A DNA stretch of 64,000 nucleotides from Spirodela intermedia (GCA_902729315.2 LR746279.1:2260501-2324500); one strand, 5' to 3'; shown: positions 10,724 to 21,941, counted from the stretch's first letter. The notes: generated from the sequence alone by a model not told the origin. A program made the numbers and translations.

Positions 10724-11110
10724 CATAAATAGCGTTTCATGGCATGAATGAAAAAGTCAAAATGATTTGGTTAACTTAAATGATAAGTAATTTAAGAACA
10801 TAGGATCATGGATCATTTGCTCCCTTAGTTATTATAAATCTCTTGGAACTTATGAATAAAAAAGATTTAAGTGAACATAAATAGCGTTTCATAGCATGAA
10901 TGAAAAAGTCAAAATGATTTGGTTAACTTAAAAGGATAAGTAATTTAAGAACATAGGATCATGGATCATTTACTCCCTTAGCTTATCATAAATATCTTGG
11001 AACTTCTGAATAAAAAAAGATTTAAGTAAACATAAATAGCGTTTCATGGCATGAATGAAAAAGTCAAAATGATTTAGTTAACTTAAATGAAAAGTGATTT
11101 ATGAAAAAGT
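10724..11110. repeat. ~153-bp tandem repeat, 2.5 copies
   Basis: Units start at 10724, 10876 and 11031 with CATAAATAGCGTTTCAT and include GGATCATGGATCATTT and CTCCCTTAG. Periods are 152 and 155 bp. Single related units lie at about 33025-33180 and 59700-59800. The array begins directly at the stop codon of the kelch gene. Confidence 0.85.
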
Positions 11111-11515
11111 TAATGTAGAGGGAGTAATGAACTATGAATGCGTTGCATATTGGAAACAAGTTCCCTTCTTTACTGTTATTGGAACCATATCATGTTCCGT
11201 AATTTTATTCTGGATGTAATTTCCTTTCATTAATGATATCCGTCAGTAAGAAATAACGACGATACAAAGTTTGAGATGTTGTTATCGTAGGTAACTTCAT
11301 GCGCCGTTTATTTGCAAGGACCCCAGCTGGACAGGCGAACGTTGACCATCAACTGTTGGCTGCTGGAATATTTCAACCGTGCTAATAGTTCAATGTCAAC
11401 CGTAAATTTCGGTGAAATCGGACGATCGGGAGAGAGAGGAGGAAAGGCGGTGGTGGACTACAGATGCGGATGTTGAATGGATCCTGTTCGTAGGTTATAA
11501 AAAGTTATGTTGCAT
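11111..11515. repeat. Shared flank block upstream of RRM fragments
   Basis: About 400 bp (from GAGGGAGTAATGAACTATG to GTGAAATCGGACGATCGGG) are shared almost base for base with 33175-33570 and 59795-60100. The block probably represents the promoter and leader side of the RRM gene. Inside it, 11440-11505 holds an RRM scrap (R8). Confidence 0.7.
11440..11505 (+). pseudogene. RRM-protein scrap R8
   Basis: GTGGTGGACTACAGATGCGG and ATCCTGTTCGTAGG correspond to the RNP2 region of the RRM (ILFVGDLHWWTTDA at 27854), but in swapped order. It looks like the remainder of an internally deleted RRM copy such as the one at 60230-60735. It abuts the 3' end of NLR-B. Confidence 0.5.
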
Positions 11516-11517
11516 TT

Positions 11518-14355
11518 CTACATTGGTTGAAAATAAGGGGTAAACTTGGACCGGACGTCTTCATGCTCCAACTCTAATCCATTCCACCATTCTTGTTTAC
11601 CGAAGATGCGTTGGATGTTCTTGGCAGTAGAGAACCCAAAGGGCAGCTTCTTCAGCTCTGGACAGTTGACCACTTCGATTTCCTCCAAGGAAGGGAGCAA
11701 CAACGGATGCCTACATATGCTCCTCAAATTCGGAAGATCATTCAACGAAATGAACTTTAATTTAGGGAAGAAAGAATAATTTTCATAATCCACGTTGTCC
11801 ACCGTCACCTCTTCGACTACTATCACCTCTTCTATTCTCGAACATCCATCTAGTCCTAACATCTCAATGCAGGGCAGTTGTCTGATCCACGTTATGTCCT
11901 CCAATGCTTCACATTCGGTAATCGACAATCCCCGAAGGTTTTTGAAGATGGCAGCTGTGGTGTAGCCATCTTTCCAAGAGATCGTTGCTCGGGGAAGTGT
12001 AACCAGTACCAGTTCCTCCAGCTCCGAGAGCTGGTTCGTGTTGAAGACCAGCTCTTTCAAGTCGGTAGAATCCCAAATCTCAAGCCTTCTCGCCCTTCAT
12101 AATCTCAAGAAAAGCAGACAAATCTAAAGGCTGGATTCCCACCTCTGGCAGACATAGAAATCTGATCGACGCAGACAGTCTCTGAGAGTTTAGTACAGCC
12201 TGCATGTCTTCATGCGTCATGCCTGTTGTAGAAATACCGAGCTCCGTCAGGTTCCACATGCCGTCCTCCAAGTCTTTTAGACAGAGTTGTCTCCCCTCAT
12301 GGTCAATCACACCATCGCTACCACCGCCCTCCCCTCCTGCTCTAAACTCATAGTTACTGTTAAAAATGTTCAACGACTGCAGCCTTTCAAGCGATGAGAC
12401 CGCCTCGCGTGGGATACTCTTAAGAAGATTCGTGTACTCCAGATGCAGTTGTCTCAGCTTCGTCAAATTCCTGACCTCCATGGGTAATGATTCCAGGGAA
12501 GTGAATGATAGATCGAGATACCGCAGTTCTACCAGTGACCCGACTTCCGGGGGGAGAACCCTTATTCCCGTCCACGACAGATCTAAAACACGAAGGCTCG
12601 GCATGAACGGGAAAAACCCACCGGGGATTTCCTCCAAATGACGTCCGTTGTCGTTCAGCAACAGCGTCTGCAGATTGGGGCAACGAGGCTCCTCAGGGAG
12701 CAGGCGTATCTCATTACGCATCAGAGATATCCTTCTCGCCTCCGTCCATCTTTCCGGCGTCGGCACGTGCCTCAACTGCTCCCCGGAGTTCACCAAGAAG
12801 ATATTCCCTCTCTCGTAGCCTTCGCCGCTGGTTATCCACAAAGTCATCTCGCGGACCGTGTCATGGAGCTTCACCTGTCTTCCTTTCCAGAACCCGTCTT
12901 CTAGCAGGCAGGCAGCCTTCAGATTGGTGATGACACCGAGGCCGCGGTTACGAGCTCTGTCAATGGGGTCGGGATAGGATCCCCTATCTAAGAGCCCTTC
13001 GCCCACCCAGTAATCAATGAGCTCGCTTATAAGGATGTTGTGATCCTCTGGGAAGAGGGCGCAGTAGAGAAGGCACTCCTTGGCGGATGTATCTTTCAAT
13101 CGGTCGAAACTGAACTGGAGAAGAATTAGAACCTTTTTCATGTCTCCGAGCTCCACGGGTATGCTCTTCAGCGCCATGAGAGCCACTTGCCACTCGTCAC
13201 GGGTCGTGACGCCTGCCATGGCCCGGCCTACGGTAATGAGGGTGATCGGCAGGCCGCATTTTGGGGCAACGGCTTCAGCGAGAGATCTCATAGATGGGTC
13301 CCACTGGTCTTCTTTCCTGCCCAGCTTTTGGCAGAAGAGCTTCCAAGAGCTCTTTCGATTCAAGAGGGGCACCTTAACTTTCCTCTGAGCGTCCATATCG
13401 TTGCACACTTTCTCTGATCGTGTGGTGAAGAATACCTTACTTCCGTTCCTGAAAGAGGAAGAGAAGGGGACTCCTACAGCTTCGAGATCTAGTTTCTCCC
13501 ACAGGTCGTCCAGCAGCAGAAGGAAATTCCTCTTGGAGAGGGCGCTCAGTAGGGTGTTGACCCTGTCGGTTAGATGCTCTGGGAGGGTCTGGCCCTGGCC
13601 TTTTCCGGGGCGAGAGTAGCCCAGCCGGACGGCGATGTCCTCTTGAACCTTCCGGACATCAAGCTCCTTGGAGACGGTGACCCAAATCACCAGATCGAAA
13701 CCGCCGGATCCCCTCTGGAGGAACTCGTTGTTGATCGCCTTCAAGAGGGTCGTCTTCCCTATTCCTCCCATGCCGTAGATCCTGATGACTGGCGCTTCAT
13801 TGTCTTCCAGGAGGCTGCAGATCTCCGACAACGTCTTCTCCGCGTCCACGATGGAGGCTGAAGAGATCGGCTGCGGAACCACCGCGGGCGGCGGCGCCGG
13901 GATGAGTAGGGGGAGGAGATTATTCTTTTGGGTCTTCAGCCTCTGGACTTCTTTCAGGCACTCGGCAGCTTCACAACCGAGCTTATAGGAGGACCGCCAA
14001 GAAGAGCCCTCAGAGGAGGCCCCCCTCTGCTGGAAGGAAACCCGGAAAACGGCCGCCCTGGACTCGATCTCCTGCACCGCCCTGAGCCAAGCCTGGGCTT
14101 GGTGGGTCGGCCCCATGTCCTCAAGCTCCCCTTGTTTGATCTTCTCTTGTAGATCTGCTCTTACAACGATCAGATCTGTCATCTCCTGTCCAGCTCCTCC
14201 GCTCTGGAGTCCAGCAGAATGAGAGTGACGATTCCACCGGCGGCCAGATTCCACACCCAGGAGACGGCTTCCCCCGTGCTGCTCTGCAGGAAATTTTGCA
14301 CACCCTGCGATAACGGATCCCAGAAGAATCCCAGACAAACAAGGAAGGGATTCAT
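11518..14355 (-). pseudogene. NLR-B: CC-NBS-LRR with two frameshifts
   Basis: Near-complete NLR of about 945 codons. The start is placed at the ATG at 14355, matching the conserved start MNPFLVCLGFFWDPLS. A missing base near 14185 (CTCCTG where sisters have CTCCCTG) moves the N-terminal frame off the rest. After it: CC (WLRAVQEIESR), P-loop GMGGIGKTT, LLLLDDLWEKLD, NGSKVFFTTRS, GLPL as KCGLPITL with one Gly codon lost, RNBS-D CLLYCALFPED, LHDTVREM, then LRRs. A 2-base loss near 12075 (GGGCGAGAAG in place of GGGCGTGAGAAG) ends the main frame in the LRRs, with the rest open at 11518-12060. As it stands only a truncated receptor could be made. Both indels are small enough to be assembly errors. 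Confidence 0.85.
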
Positions 14356-14393
14356 GCCGATAATCCTTACGCAGTGAGGAAGGAAGGGATCCG

Positions 14394-14416
14394 GGGGAGA
14401 GAGAGAGAGAGAGAGA
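14394..14416. repeat. GA microsatellite in NLR-B leader
   Basis: GAGA run just upstream of the NLR-B start. A shorter version is in the same place in NLR-D (36454-36471), and none is in NLR-C or NLR-E. Confidence 0.8.
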
Positions 14417-14659
14417 GCAACGGCTGCCTTTCTGCCGAGAGATAACAGGCGAGGGGGAATTACATAGCCAGTATACACCAGCCATTTCTTAGCTTCACCT
14501 CGAAGCTTGTCGGGTAGAGGCGCACTGCTCATCGAACGGCTGGAAAGATAAGATGGATGAGGAATCGTGGAGCTCAGAAGATGTAATTTTGTTTCTTGGG
14601 GTCACCGCGTAGGATCCTCAGCTGAATATCTTCCACCGTCTTCCACCGTTTCTCCTTCA

Positions 14660-14665
14660 TTGACC
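14660..14665. promoter_or_regulatory. W-box-like site upstream of NLR-B
   Basis: TTGACC within a block (14580-14728) conserved upstream of NLR-B, NLR-C and partly NLR-E. TTGAC(C/T) is the WRKY binding core, common in defence gene promoters. The match is short and could be chance; conservation is by common descent. Confidence 0.35.
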
Positions 14666-14728
14666 TAACTGTTCGTATCATGTGCGATCATTTTCTTCCG
14701 ACTAGTCTGCAATATCTTCTGCTTCATC

Positions 14729-15761
14729 CTTTCGCAGAAGAGCTTCCAAGAGCTCTCTGAATTCAACAAGGGCACCTTAACTTTCCGCTGAGTGTCCATC
14801 CTGCTGCAAACTTTCAATGACCGTGTTGTGAAGACAATCTTGCTTCCGTGGCTGAGCGACGAGGAGGAGGAGAAGGGGACGCCCACCGTGCCGAGGTCTA
14901 GCGTCTCCCACAGGTCGTCCAGCAACAGAAGGAAGTTCCTCTGGGAGAGGGCTCTGAGTAGGGTGCTGGCCCTGTTGGGTGGCTGCCCTGGAAGGGTCGG
15001 GCCCTGGCCCTCTCCGGGACCAGAGTAGCCCAACCGGGCAGCGATTTCCTCTTGAATCTTCAGGACATCACGCTCCTTGGAGACGGTGACGCAAATCACC
15101 AGATCGAATCGGTCAGGTCCCCTACGTAAAAGCTCGTCGTTGATCGCCTTCAAGGGGGTGGTCTTCCCTATTCCCCCCATGCCGTATATCCCGATGATTC
15201 CCCCTGCGTCGTCCTCCAGGAGACGGAGGATCTCTGACAACGTGTCCTCCTCATATACCATCGAGATTGAAGAGCCCGGCAGCGGAACCACCGCGGGCGG
15301 CAGCGCCTGGATGAAGAGGGGGAGATTGTTCTTTTGGGTCTTCAGCCTCTGGACTTCTTTCAGACAGTCGGCAGCTTCACAACCGAGCCGTTAGGAGGAT
15401 CGCAAAGAAGAGCCTTCAGATGATGCCCCCCTCAGCTCGAAGGAAACCTGGAAATTAGCAGCCCTGGCCTCGATCTCCTGCACCTCCCTGAGCCAACCCT
15501 GGGCCTGGTGGGTCGGCCCCATGTTCTCAAGCTCCCCTTTTTTTATCTCAACCAGTAGATCTGCTCTTACAGCGATCAGATCTGTCTTCCTCCCGTGCAG
15601 CTCCTCTGCCCTGGAGTCCAGAAGGAAGAGAGTGACGATTCCAGCTTCGCCTGATTCCACGCCAAGGAGACGACTTGCCCGGTGCTGGTCTCCAGGAAAC
15701 TAACCAGAGCGTTCGATATGGGTTCCCAGATGAATCCCAGACAATGCGAGAAGCGATCCAT
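14729..15761 (-). pseudogene. NLR-H: CC-NB stub, truncated
   Basis: Starts at ATG 15761 (MDRFSHCLGFIWEPIS). A frameshift near 15650 separates the start from the CC frame (LLDSRAEEL, WLREVQEIEAR). TAA at 15391-15393 replaces a tyrosine codon in the segment before EAAECLK/LKTQKNN. The NB part from 15291 reads ISMVYEEDTLSEI, P-loop GMGGIGKTTPLKAI, LLLLDDLWETLDLG, HGSKIVFTTRS and ends at SSWKLFCERMKQK, where the conserved promoter of NLR-B begins at about 14728. GLPL onward and all LRRs are absent. This lineage is distinct from B to F (MDRF start, different CC). Confidence 0.8.
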
Positions 15762-16099
15762 GCTGATAATCGCTACGCAGGAAGGAAGAGATCGGCGAGA
15801 GGTGGAGAGAGCAGTGGTTAACTTTGCTGCCAAGGTGTAACAGGCGGGGGGAGTTGCGTGGCCAAGATATATATATCTATATCAGCCATTTTCAAGCTGG
15901 CAGCTCGAAGTCTGTCGGGTAGAAGCTCACTGCTGACCTCGCCGTTGGAGAGATCGCACGGCGCAGGAGAGAAACACAGAGGAGAAGAGGTGGCATGGAG
16001 GTTACAAGAGACTATTTTCTGTCCCAGTCATGGCATGGAACCCCGATCTGAATGTCTTCCATTGCCTCCTGCCGGTTCACCTAATCCTTCATTCCCACA
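15762..16099. other. Leader and upstream DNA of NLR-H
   Basis: Homologous to the leaders of the other NLRs (the GTCGGGTAGA(A/G)GC box at 15914-15926). No protein feature. Plus-strand copies of this leader occur at 27029-27151 and 32798-32920. Confidence 0.5.
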
Positions 16100-16235
16100 A
16101 TCTCAAGGTTTCCAGCTCCGAGAGCTGGTTCGGGGTCGAAGATCAGATCTTCCAAGTGGGTTGAATCCCAAGTAATAACCCTATCCTTATCAGGCCTCAC
16201 ATGACCTCAAGAAAAGCAGAATAATTAAGAAGGCA
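16100..16235 (-). pseudogene. NLR LRR scrap
   Basis: Contains CCAGCTCCGAGAGCTGGTTC and AAGATCAGATCTTCCAAGT, then CTCAAGAAAAGCAGA, matching the distal LRR block of the intact NLRs (FNTNQLSELEEL region). Internal bases are lost; no frame. Confidence 0.55.
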
Positions 16236-16597
16236 AGGGAGAGACAGAGTCTTAATTTGCTTGGCACGACTCTCTAGCCTCCTGGTTTAAGATATGGTTA
16301 CCTCAGGTCACTGCACACGCCATTCATTTACAGGGACCCGGCCGCCAGTTCCACCGCCAGCAGTGAGGGGGGTAAGTTAACCGTCAAGCGTTAACGACTG
16401 GGATACTCCGACCGCGTACATTTCGGTGGAATCGGGCGATGGGATTCGATACACCGTTTGGCGACGGTGGATTGAGAGGAGAGATCGCCTCCGGCCGGTT
16501 CCCCGGATCTTTCGTGAGAGGGCAAGCGGCAAACCTGCGGAGGGGCCATCTTTTCTCACATCTTTCTTACATCTTTCTTGCGCGGCACGAGATTCGC
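16236..16597. other. Leader-like region upstream of RRM fragment R2
   Basis: No gene seen. The ATTTCGGTGGAATCGGGCGAT text at 16421-16441 matches the block preceding RRM fragments at 11405, 33468 and 60060, so this is probably the old RRM promoter and 5' leader. Confidence 0.45.
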
Positions 16598-16810
16598 CAT
16601 GGATGATGATGCCGGCGAGGACGTTGGGAGTGCCCCGGCTCAGTTACACCGCAGCGGAAGGCCATCTCCGCCGTCCAGGACGACGAGGACGCCTATTTTG
16701 GAGAGGACTAGGACAACCTGTACAATGTTGGGGAGAGCTTCCTCCAGACGCTCCGCAGGGGTGTAGGCGGAGCTGGAGAAGAAACCGGGGACGTTGACGG
16801 AGCATTGATG
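16598..16810 (+). pseudogene. RRM-protein 5' fragment R2
   Basis: Retains what looks like the original start, MDDDAGEDVGS at 16599, then the LHRS segment, a frame change, and pieces corresponding to DEDAYLGED and NVGENFLQTLRRG. It includes an in-frame TAG (GGACTAGGACAAC). It is followed at once by a second copy (R3). Confidence 0.6.
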
Positions 16811-16862
16811 GAGCTGGTGGCTTTGGGAGCGTGCTGAATCCGTTTCACCAAAGGGAGGCCAT
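16811..16862 (+). pseudogene. RRM-protein fragment R3, left part
   Basis: GGCTTTGGGAGCGTGCTGAA, then CGTTTCACC and AGGCCAT, match the codons for GFGSVSDQFHRSEA in sister copies. It is split from its right part at 21942 by the copia insertion; GCCAT at 16858-16862 is the target duplication. Confidence 0.6.
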
Positions 16863-17216
16863 TGTTGTGAACGGGAGCCTTGCACGTGCCCCCCCACCCT
16901 GTTCGCATAACGGCATAGTGCGGTTATGCGAGAAGTGCTCTAATGTATACACATCAGAGCACATGGTGAGGTAATGCGGAATTTGGTAATGCGGAATTTC
17001 CTGCATAACGCACGTTACTGGACAGTTTTGGCCAGCTAGTTATTTCTTACGGTTATTCCTTTCCCCCTCTTTGTTTTCTTATTTAAAGAGGACTGTAAGA
17101 GTTTTTCAACAGCGAGAAAGTTTTCCTTGTTCCTCCTGCTGTTTTTCCTGTGACTCGTGAGGTGATCTCGCCGGCGACGTCTTAACTGCCGTCGTCTCTC
17201 CGGCGAGTTTCTGACA
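16863..17216 (+). repeat. 5' LTR of copia element
   Basis: TG...CA ends. Contains a TATTTAAAG TATA-like box (17081-17089) about 110 bp before the PBS side. It differs from the 3' LTR at five positions by eye, four of them transitions. Confidence 0.93.
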
Positions 17217-17218
17217 AG

Positions 17219-17230
17219 TGGTATCAGAGC
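17219..17230 (+). promoter_or_regulatory. Primer binding site (initiator Met tRNA)
   Basis: TGGTATCAGAGC two bases after the 5' LTR is the usual plant copia primer site, complementary to the 3' end of initiator methionine tRNA. Confidence 0.93.
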
Positions 17231-17306
17231 TCCTAGGTTGCGGGCCGGGACTCGATCGCGGCAAGGTACAGCCGTTGGAATCGAGAACGCGCAATCGAGA
17301 CGCGCT

Positions 17307-20300
17307 ATGGCAGGAGGAAAGGACGGCGTGGTCCAGAGGGTGATTCGTGAGGTGAGCGCCGGGACCGGGTTCCCAATGCTCACCAAGACCAACTACTCCG
17401 ACTGGGCACCGCTCGACGCGCTCTGTAGCGCCGTGCCGCCAGAAATGTGGCCGGTGATCGCGAACAAGGAGACGGCCAAGGAGGCCTGGGAGGCTATCGC
17501 CACCATGCGGATCGGCGATGACCGCGTAAAGAAGACGTCGGCTCAGAACTTGCGGCGGCAGTTCGACTCGGCGACGTTCAAGGAGGGAGAGTCTGTTGAG
17601 GACTACGTGCTGCGTCTCAACAGCATGGCGTCGACTCTCACCACCCTCGGCGACAAGGTCGAAGAGACGCAGGTAGTGGAGAAGATAATCCGCAGTGTTC
17701 CCCAGCATTTCAGGCAGATCGTGGTCGCGATCACGATGCTGGTCGACGTGTCGACGCTCACCGTCGCGGATTTGACGGGTCGGCTCAAGGCGGCGGAGGA
17801 TGCCTTCGAGGAACCGCCGTCGGCTATGCACCACGACGGCAAGCTGTACCTGACCGAGGAAGAGTGGGACGCACGGCGGAGGAAGCGTGATGCTGAGAAA
17901 ACTGGTGGTGGAGGTAGCAGCAGCGTGACGCACCGTGGCAGACATGGGCGCGGGCGCGGGCGCGGCCGTGGCAGCGACAAGGGCTCGTCATCAGGCGGCC
18001 TGACGGGCAACTCAGGCCGGCCCAGCGGTGATGAGTGCAGGAGATGCGGGAAGCTGGGCCACTGGGCCCGCGAGTGCCGCTCCAAGCCCAAGAAAGAGCA
18101 GGTCCACGTCGTCCAGAATGAGGAGGAGGCCTCGCTCCTTCTCGTGAAGTCAACAACGGCCATATCGACGGCGCCGCCACCAACCTCCACTCCACCACGT
18201 TTTGCTGCGACTCCGCAAGTAGAGGATCGGCTCCGGCGTGCAAGCCCACCGCCGCCGGGAGCAAAAGGGGTCCCCGTCAATGGAGGGGCTGCCAAAGAAG
18301 AGAAAAAGCCAGGCGCCCAGACCCAGATCCATCTGCGGGAAGAGGTGTTCTCCCACCTTGAAGAGGAGGAGCTGCATGATGAGGAGGCGTGGGTCGTGGA
18401 CACAGGCGCCATGAACCACATGTCGGGTTACCGTACGGCTTTCACCGAGCTAGACACGGAGGTACTTGGGACGATGCGGTTCGGCGATGACTCGATGGCG
18501 TGGATCGAAGGCTGGGGGGCAATTGCGTTCCAGTGCAAGAACGGCGAGCACCGGTCCTTCGCGGGGGTGTATTACATTCCCCAACTGACGACGAACATCG
18601 TCAGCGTCGGCCAACTCGATGAGGCCGGGTACCATATTGACATCGAGAAAGGGGCGATGAAGATCCATGAGCCAGGCGGACGGCTCCTAGCGAAGGCCAT
18701 GCGCGGAGAGAACAGGCTGTACATTCTCCACGCCAAGCTGGTTCGGCAGGTGTGCCTGGAGGCGCGGGCAGTCGAAGAAGCTTGGAAATGGCACGCGCGC
18801 CTCGGCCATGTCAATATGACCGCACTGCAGAAGATGGCTCGGGAGGAGCTGGTGCGCGGGTTGCCGGCAGTTGGTCAGGTGGACCAGCTGTGTGAGGCGT
18901 GTCTCGCTGGCAAGCAGAAGCGGTCGCCATTCCCCCAGCAAGGAGAGTACCGGGCGCGGCATGTTCTGGAGCTGGTGCACAGTGACCTCTGTGGTCCGAT
19001 TGCGCCGGAAACGCCAAACGGCAGCAAGTATTTCCTGCTGTTCGTGGATGATCGAAGCCGGTACATGTGGGTGGCCATGCTGCGTTCAAAGGACCGTGCT
19101 GCGGTGGCCATCAAGGAGATCAAGGCTCGGGTAGAAGGCGAGTCAGGACTGAAGCTGGGAGCGCTCCGTACTGATCGGGGAGGCGAATTCACCTCACATG
19201 AGTTCGTAGAGTACTGCGTGGGAGAAGGTATTCATCGTCAACACACGGCACCATATAGCCCGCAACAGAATGGCATCGTCGAGCGTAGGAATGGCACGGT
19301 GGTAGCAACCGCGAGGAGCATGCTCAAGGCAAAGGGGCTACCGGGCTGGTTTTGGGGTGAGGCAGTGGCAACTGCTGTATACATCCTGAACCGGTGTCCG
19401 ACGAAGAGCATGGACGGCATGACGCCTTTCGAGGTATGGCATGAGAAGAAGCCGGCGATGCACCATCTGAAGGTGTTCGGATGCATCGCCTACGTCCTGA
19501 ACATGACACTGCATCTCAAGAAGCTGGAGGACCGCGGGCGCAAGATGATTTTCATCGGCTACGAGTGCGGATCAAAGGCCTACTGTGCCTACGATCCCAC
19601 CATGAGGCGTGTCCATGTGACATGGGACGTGGTGTTCGACGAAAATGCCCAGTGGGACTAGAGCAGTGGCGCAGAGCAAGGGGATGCGGGCAGTCACGAC
19701 GACATGTTCACATTGGAGTATGCCGTCGGGAACCAGGTACCTCCGGAGCTCGATGGCGCCATCGAGGTACTTGAGAATGATGCGCCGGGACCGGAGCCGA
19801 TGTCGCCACCGTCTGTGCACTACAGTGGGGGAGCGGCGCCGATTGAAAATGGAGGAGAGGAGGTGGAGTTCGCCACTCCACTTAGTGTCCACATCGACCA
19901 CCTGGATGCTAATCACGATGATGCGCCACTCTGGTTATGCAAGATCGACAACATAGTTGGGCTGGCCTCGCCGCATGGTCTCGCGCCGTGGGCATTAATT
20001 GTAGAGGAGCTGCATGTTGTAAGTTCTGATGAGTCGGTCTCTTTTGTTGAAGCAGAGGGCCACCCGAGCTGGAGGAAGGCTATGGAGGAGGAGATGGCGT
20101 CAATTGAGGAGAACTGCACCTGGTCCCTAGTAGACCTCCCACATGGTCGCTGGGAGATTGAGTTGAAGTGGGTGTACAAAGTGAAGCGGGATGAAAACGG
20201 AGCCGTGGCGAAGTACAAGGCGCGCCTGGTGGTGAAGGGCTATGTGCAATGCCAAGGGATCGACTACGACGAGGTGTTCGCACCTGTGGCGTGGCTGGAC

Positions 20301-21585
20301 ACAGTGCGCCTTCTCATTGCTCTCGTGGCGCATGAGGGGTGGGAGGTGCACCATGGATGTCAAGTCGGCGTTCTTGAATGGCGATCTCAAGGAAGAGGTG
20401 TACATGGAGCAGCTGGCTAGTTTAATCAGCACGGGCAACGAGCACAAGGTGTTCAAGCTGAAGAAGTCACTCTACGGCTTACATCAGGCGCCTAGGGCCT
20501 AGAACGCGAAGCTGGACGAAACGCTACTATCGTTTAGATTTAGGAGGAGTCCGTCGGAACATGCCATCTACACCAGGCGAAACGAGGAGGCACAGCTGAT
20601 GGTCAGGGTGTACGTCGATGACCTGGTGATCATCGGCGCCAACTGCGACGACATCAAGCAGTTCAAAAAAGAGATGGCTAACGCATTCAAGATGAGCGAC
20701 CTCGACCTGCTTTGCTACTATCTTGACATTGAAGTTAGGCAGAGTGCGAGGGGCACCTCGATCAGCCAAGGAGCCTATGTCGCCAAGATTCTGGAGAGGA
20801 GCGGGATGGCAGGGTGCAATCCCTGTCAAGTACCAATGGCAACACGTTTGAAACTGAGCAAGAGGAGCACGGAGCCGCTGGTGGATGCAACAGCATACAG
20901 AAACATCATGGGGAGTCTCAGGTACCTGGTCAATACTCGTCCAGATTTGGCATTTGCTGTTGGCTATGTGAGTCATCTTCTAGAGGAGCCACGGAAGGAT
21001 CACTTGGCTGCTGTGAAGCAAATTCTCCGCTATGTGAGGGGAACCAAGAGCTGGGGTCTCAAGTATGAAAGAAAGGAGGAGCAAGTCCAACTGACAGGGT
21101 TCAGCGATAGTGATTTTGCTGGTGATGTTGATGCTCGGAAGAGCACGACTGGAGTTATTTTCTTCTTGGCCAACAGCCCAATTACTTGACAGTCGATGAA
21201 ACAGAAGGTGGTGGCTCAGTCTAGCTGCGAGGCAGAGTATATTGCGGCCGCCAATGCTGCCTGCCAGGGTGTGTGGCTCACTCGGGTGTTAGCAGAGGTG
21301 CATGGCTCAATACCAAGCGTGCCGATGCTGAAGGTGGACAACAAGTCTGCCATAGCGTTAATCAAGAATCTAGTTCTCTATGGACACAGCAAACACATTG
21401 AAGTGAAGTATCATCTTGTTCGAGAATCCGTAGAAAAGGGTCAGATCAACGTGGAGTTCATCAAGAGCGAAGAACAGTTAAGAGACATTCTGACGAAGCC
21501 ACTTAGAAAAGTTAAGTTCCATGAGTTTCGCACTAAGATTGGCCTCGTTGATGTTCGTGCTAAGTACAGCAAGGCTCAGGAGTAG
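17307..21585 (+). pseudogene. copia gag-pol polyprotein with stops and frameshift
   Basis: Start MAGGKDGVV at 17307. Gag (UBN2-like) includes RRQFDSATFKEGESVEDYV. The zinc knuckle CRRCGKLGHWAREC is at 18036-18077. The protease motif WVVDTGAMNHMSG is near 18390. Pre-integrase WHARLGHVN is near 18790; the integrase core has HSDLCGP, DRGGEF and PQQNGIVERRN. RT has KARLVVKGYVQ, MDVKSAFLNGDL and YVDDLVIIG. RNase H has GFSDSDFAGDVDARKSTTG, SSCEAEYIAA and the terminal HIEVKYHLVRE. Breaks: TAG at 19659, a one-base frameshift near 20350, TAG at 20500 and TGA at 21187. Each stop replaces what should be a tryptophan codon. The stop at 21583 is next to the 3' LTR. Confidence 0.93.
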
Positions 21586-21587
21586 AT

Positions 21588-21941
21588 TGTTGTGAACGGG
21601 AGCCTTGCACGTGCCCCCCCACCCTGTTCGCATAACGGCATAGTACAGTTATGCGAGAAGTGCTCTAATGTATACACATCAGAGCACATGGTGAGGTAAT
21701 GCGGAATTTGGTAATGCGGAATTTCCTGCATAACGCACGTTACTGGCCAGTTTTGGCCAGCTAGTTATTTCTTACGGTTATTCCTTTCCCCCTCTTTGTT
21801 TTCTTATTTAAAGAGGACTGTAAGAGTTTTTCAACAGCGAGAAAGTTTTCCTTGTTCCTCCTGCTGTTTTTCTTGTGACTCGTGAGGTGATCTCGCCGGC
21901 GACGTCTTAACTGCCGTCGTCTCTCCGGTGAGTTTCTGACA
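21588..21941 (+). repeat. 3' LTR of copia element
   Basis: 354 bp, same ends as the 5' LTR, preceded by the purine-rich AAGGCTCAGGAGTAGA (21571-21586), which would serve as the polypurine tract. Confidence 0.92.

Larger units (their letters stand above)
16863..21941 (+). mobile_element. Ty1-copia LTR retrotransposon, complete but inactivated
   Basis: 5079 bp, bounded by 354-bp LTRs that start TGTTGTGAACGG and end GTTTCTGACA, with a 5-bp target duplication GCCAT at 16858-16862 and 21942-21946. The order of gag, protease, integrase, RT, RNase H marks it as copia. I count five base differences between the LTRs, so the insertion is recent compared with other elements here. It landed in RRM fragment R3. 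The polyprotein has three stops and one frameshift, so it could move only with help from another copy. Confidence 0.95.

Noticed and set aside
9742-10740. 332-codon minus-strand frame opposite the kelch gene
   Set aside because: It is the GC-rich antisense shadow of the kelch exon; the plus strand has clear kelch repeats and a splice site.
14485-14532. Upstream in-frame Met starts for the NLRs (MSSAPL, MAGVYW, MTPRNK)
   Set aside because: These parts vary, include GA runs and differ in frame among sisters, while the MNPFLV start is conserved in all; they are treated as leader.
17106-18421. Long minus-strand frames opposite the copia gag-pol
   Set aside because: Low-complexity antisense text in a GC-rich retroelement; the plus strand carries all expected domains in order.
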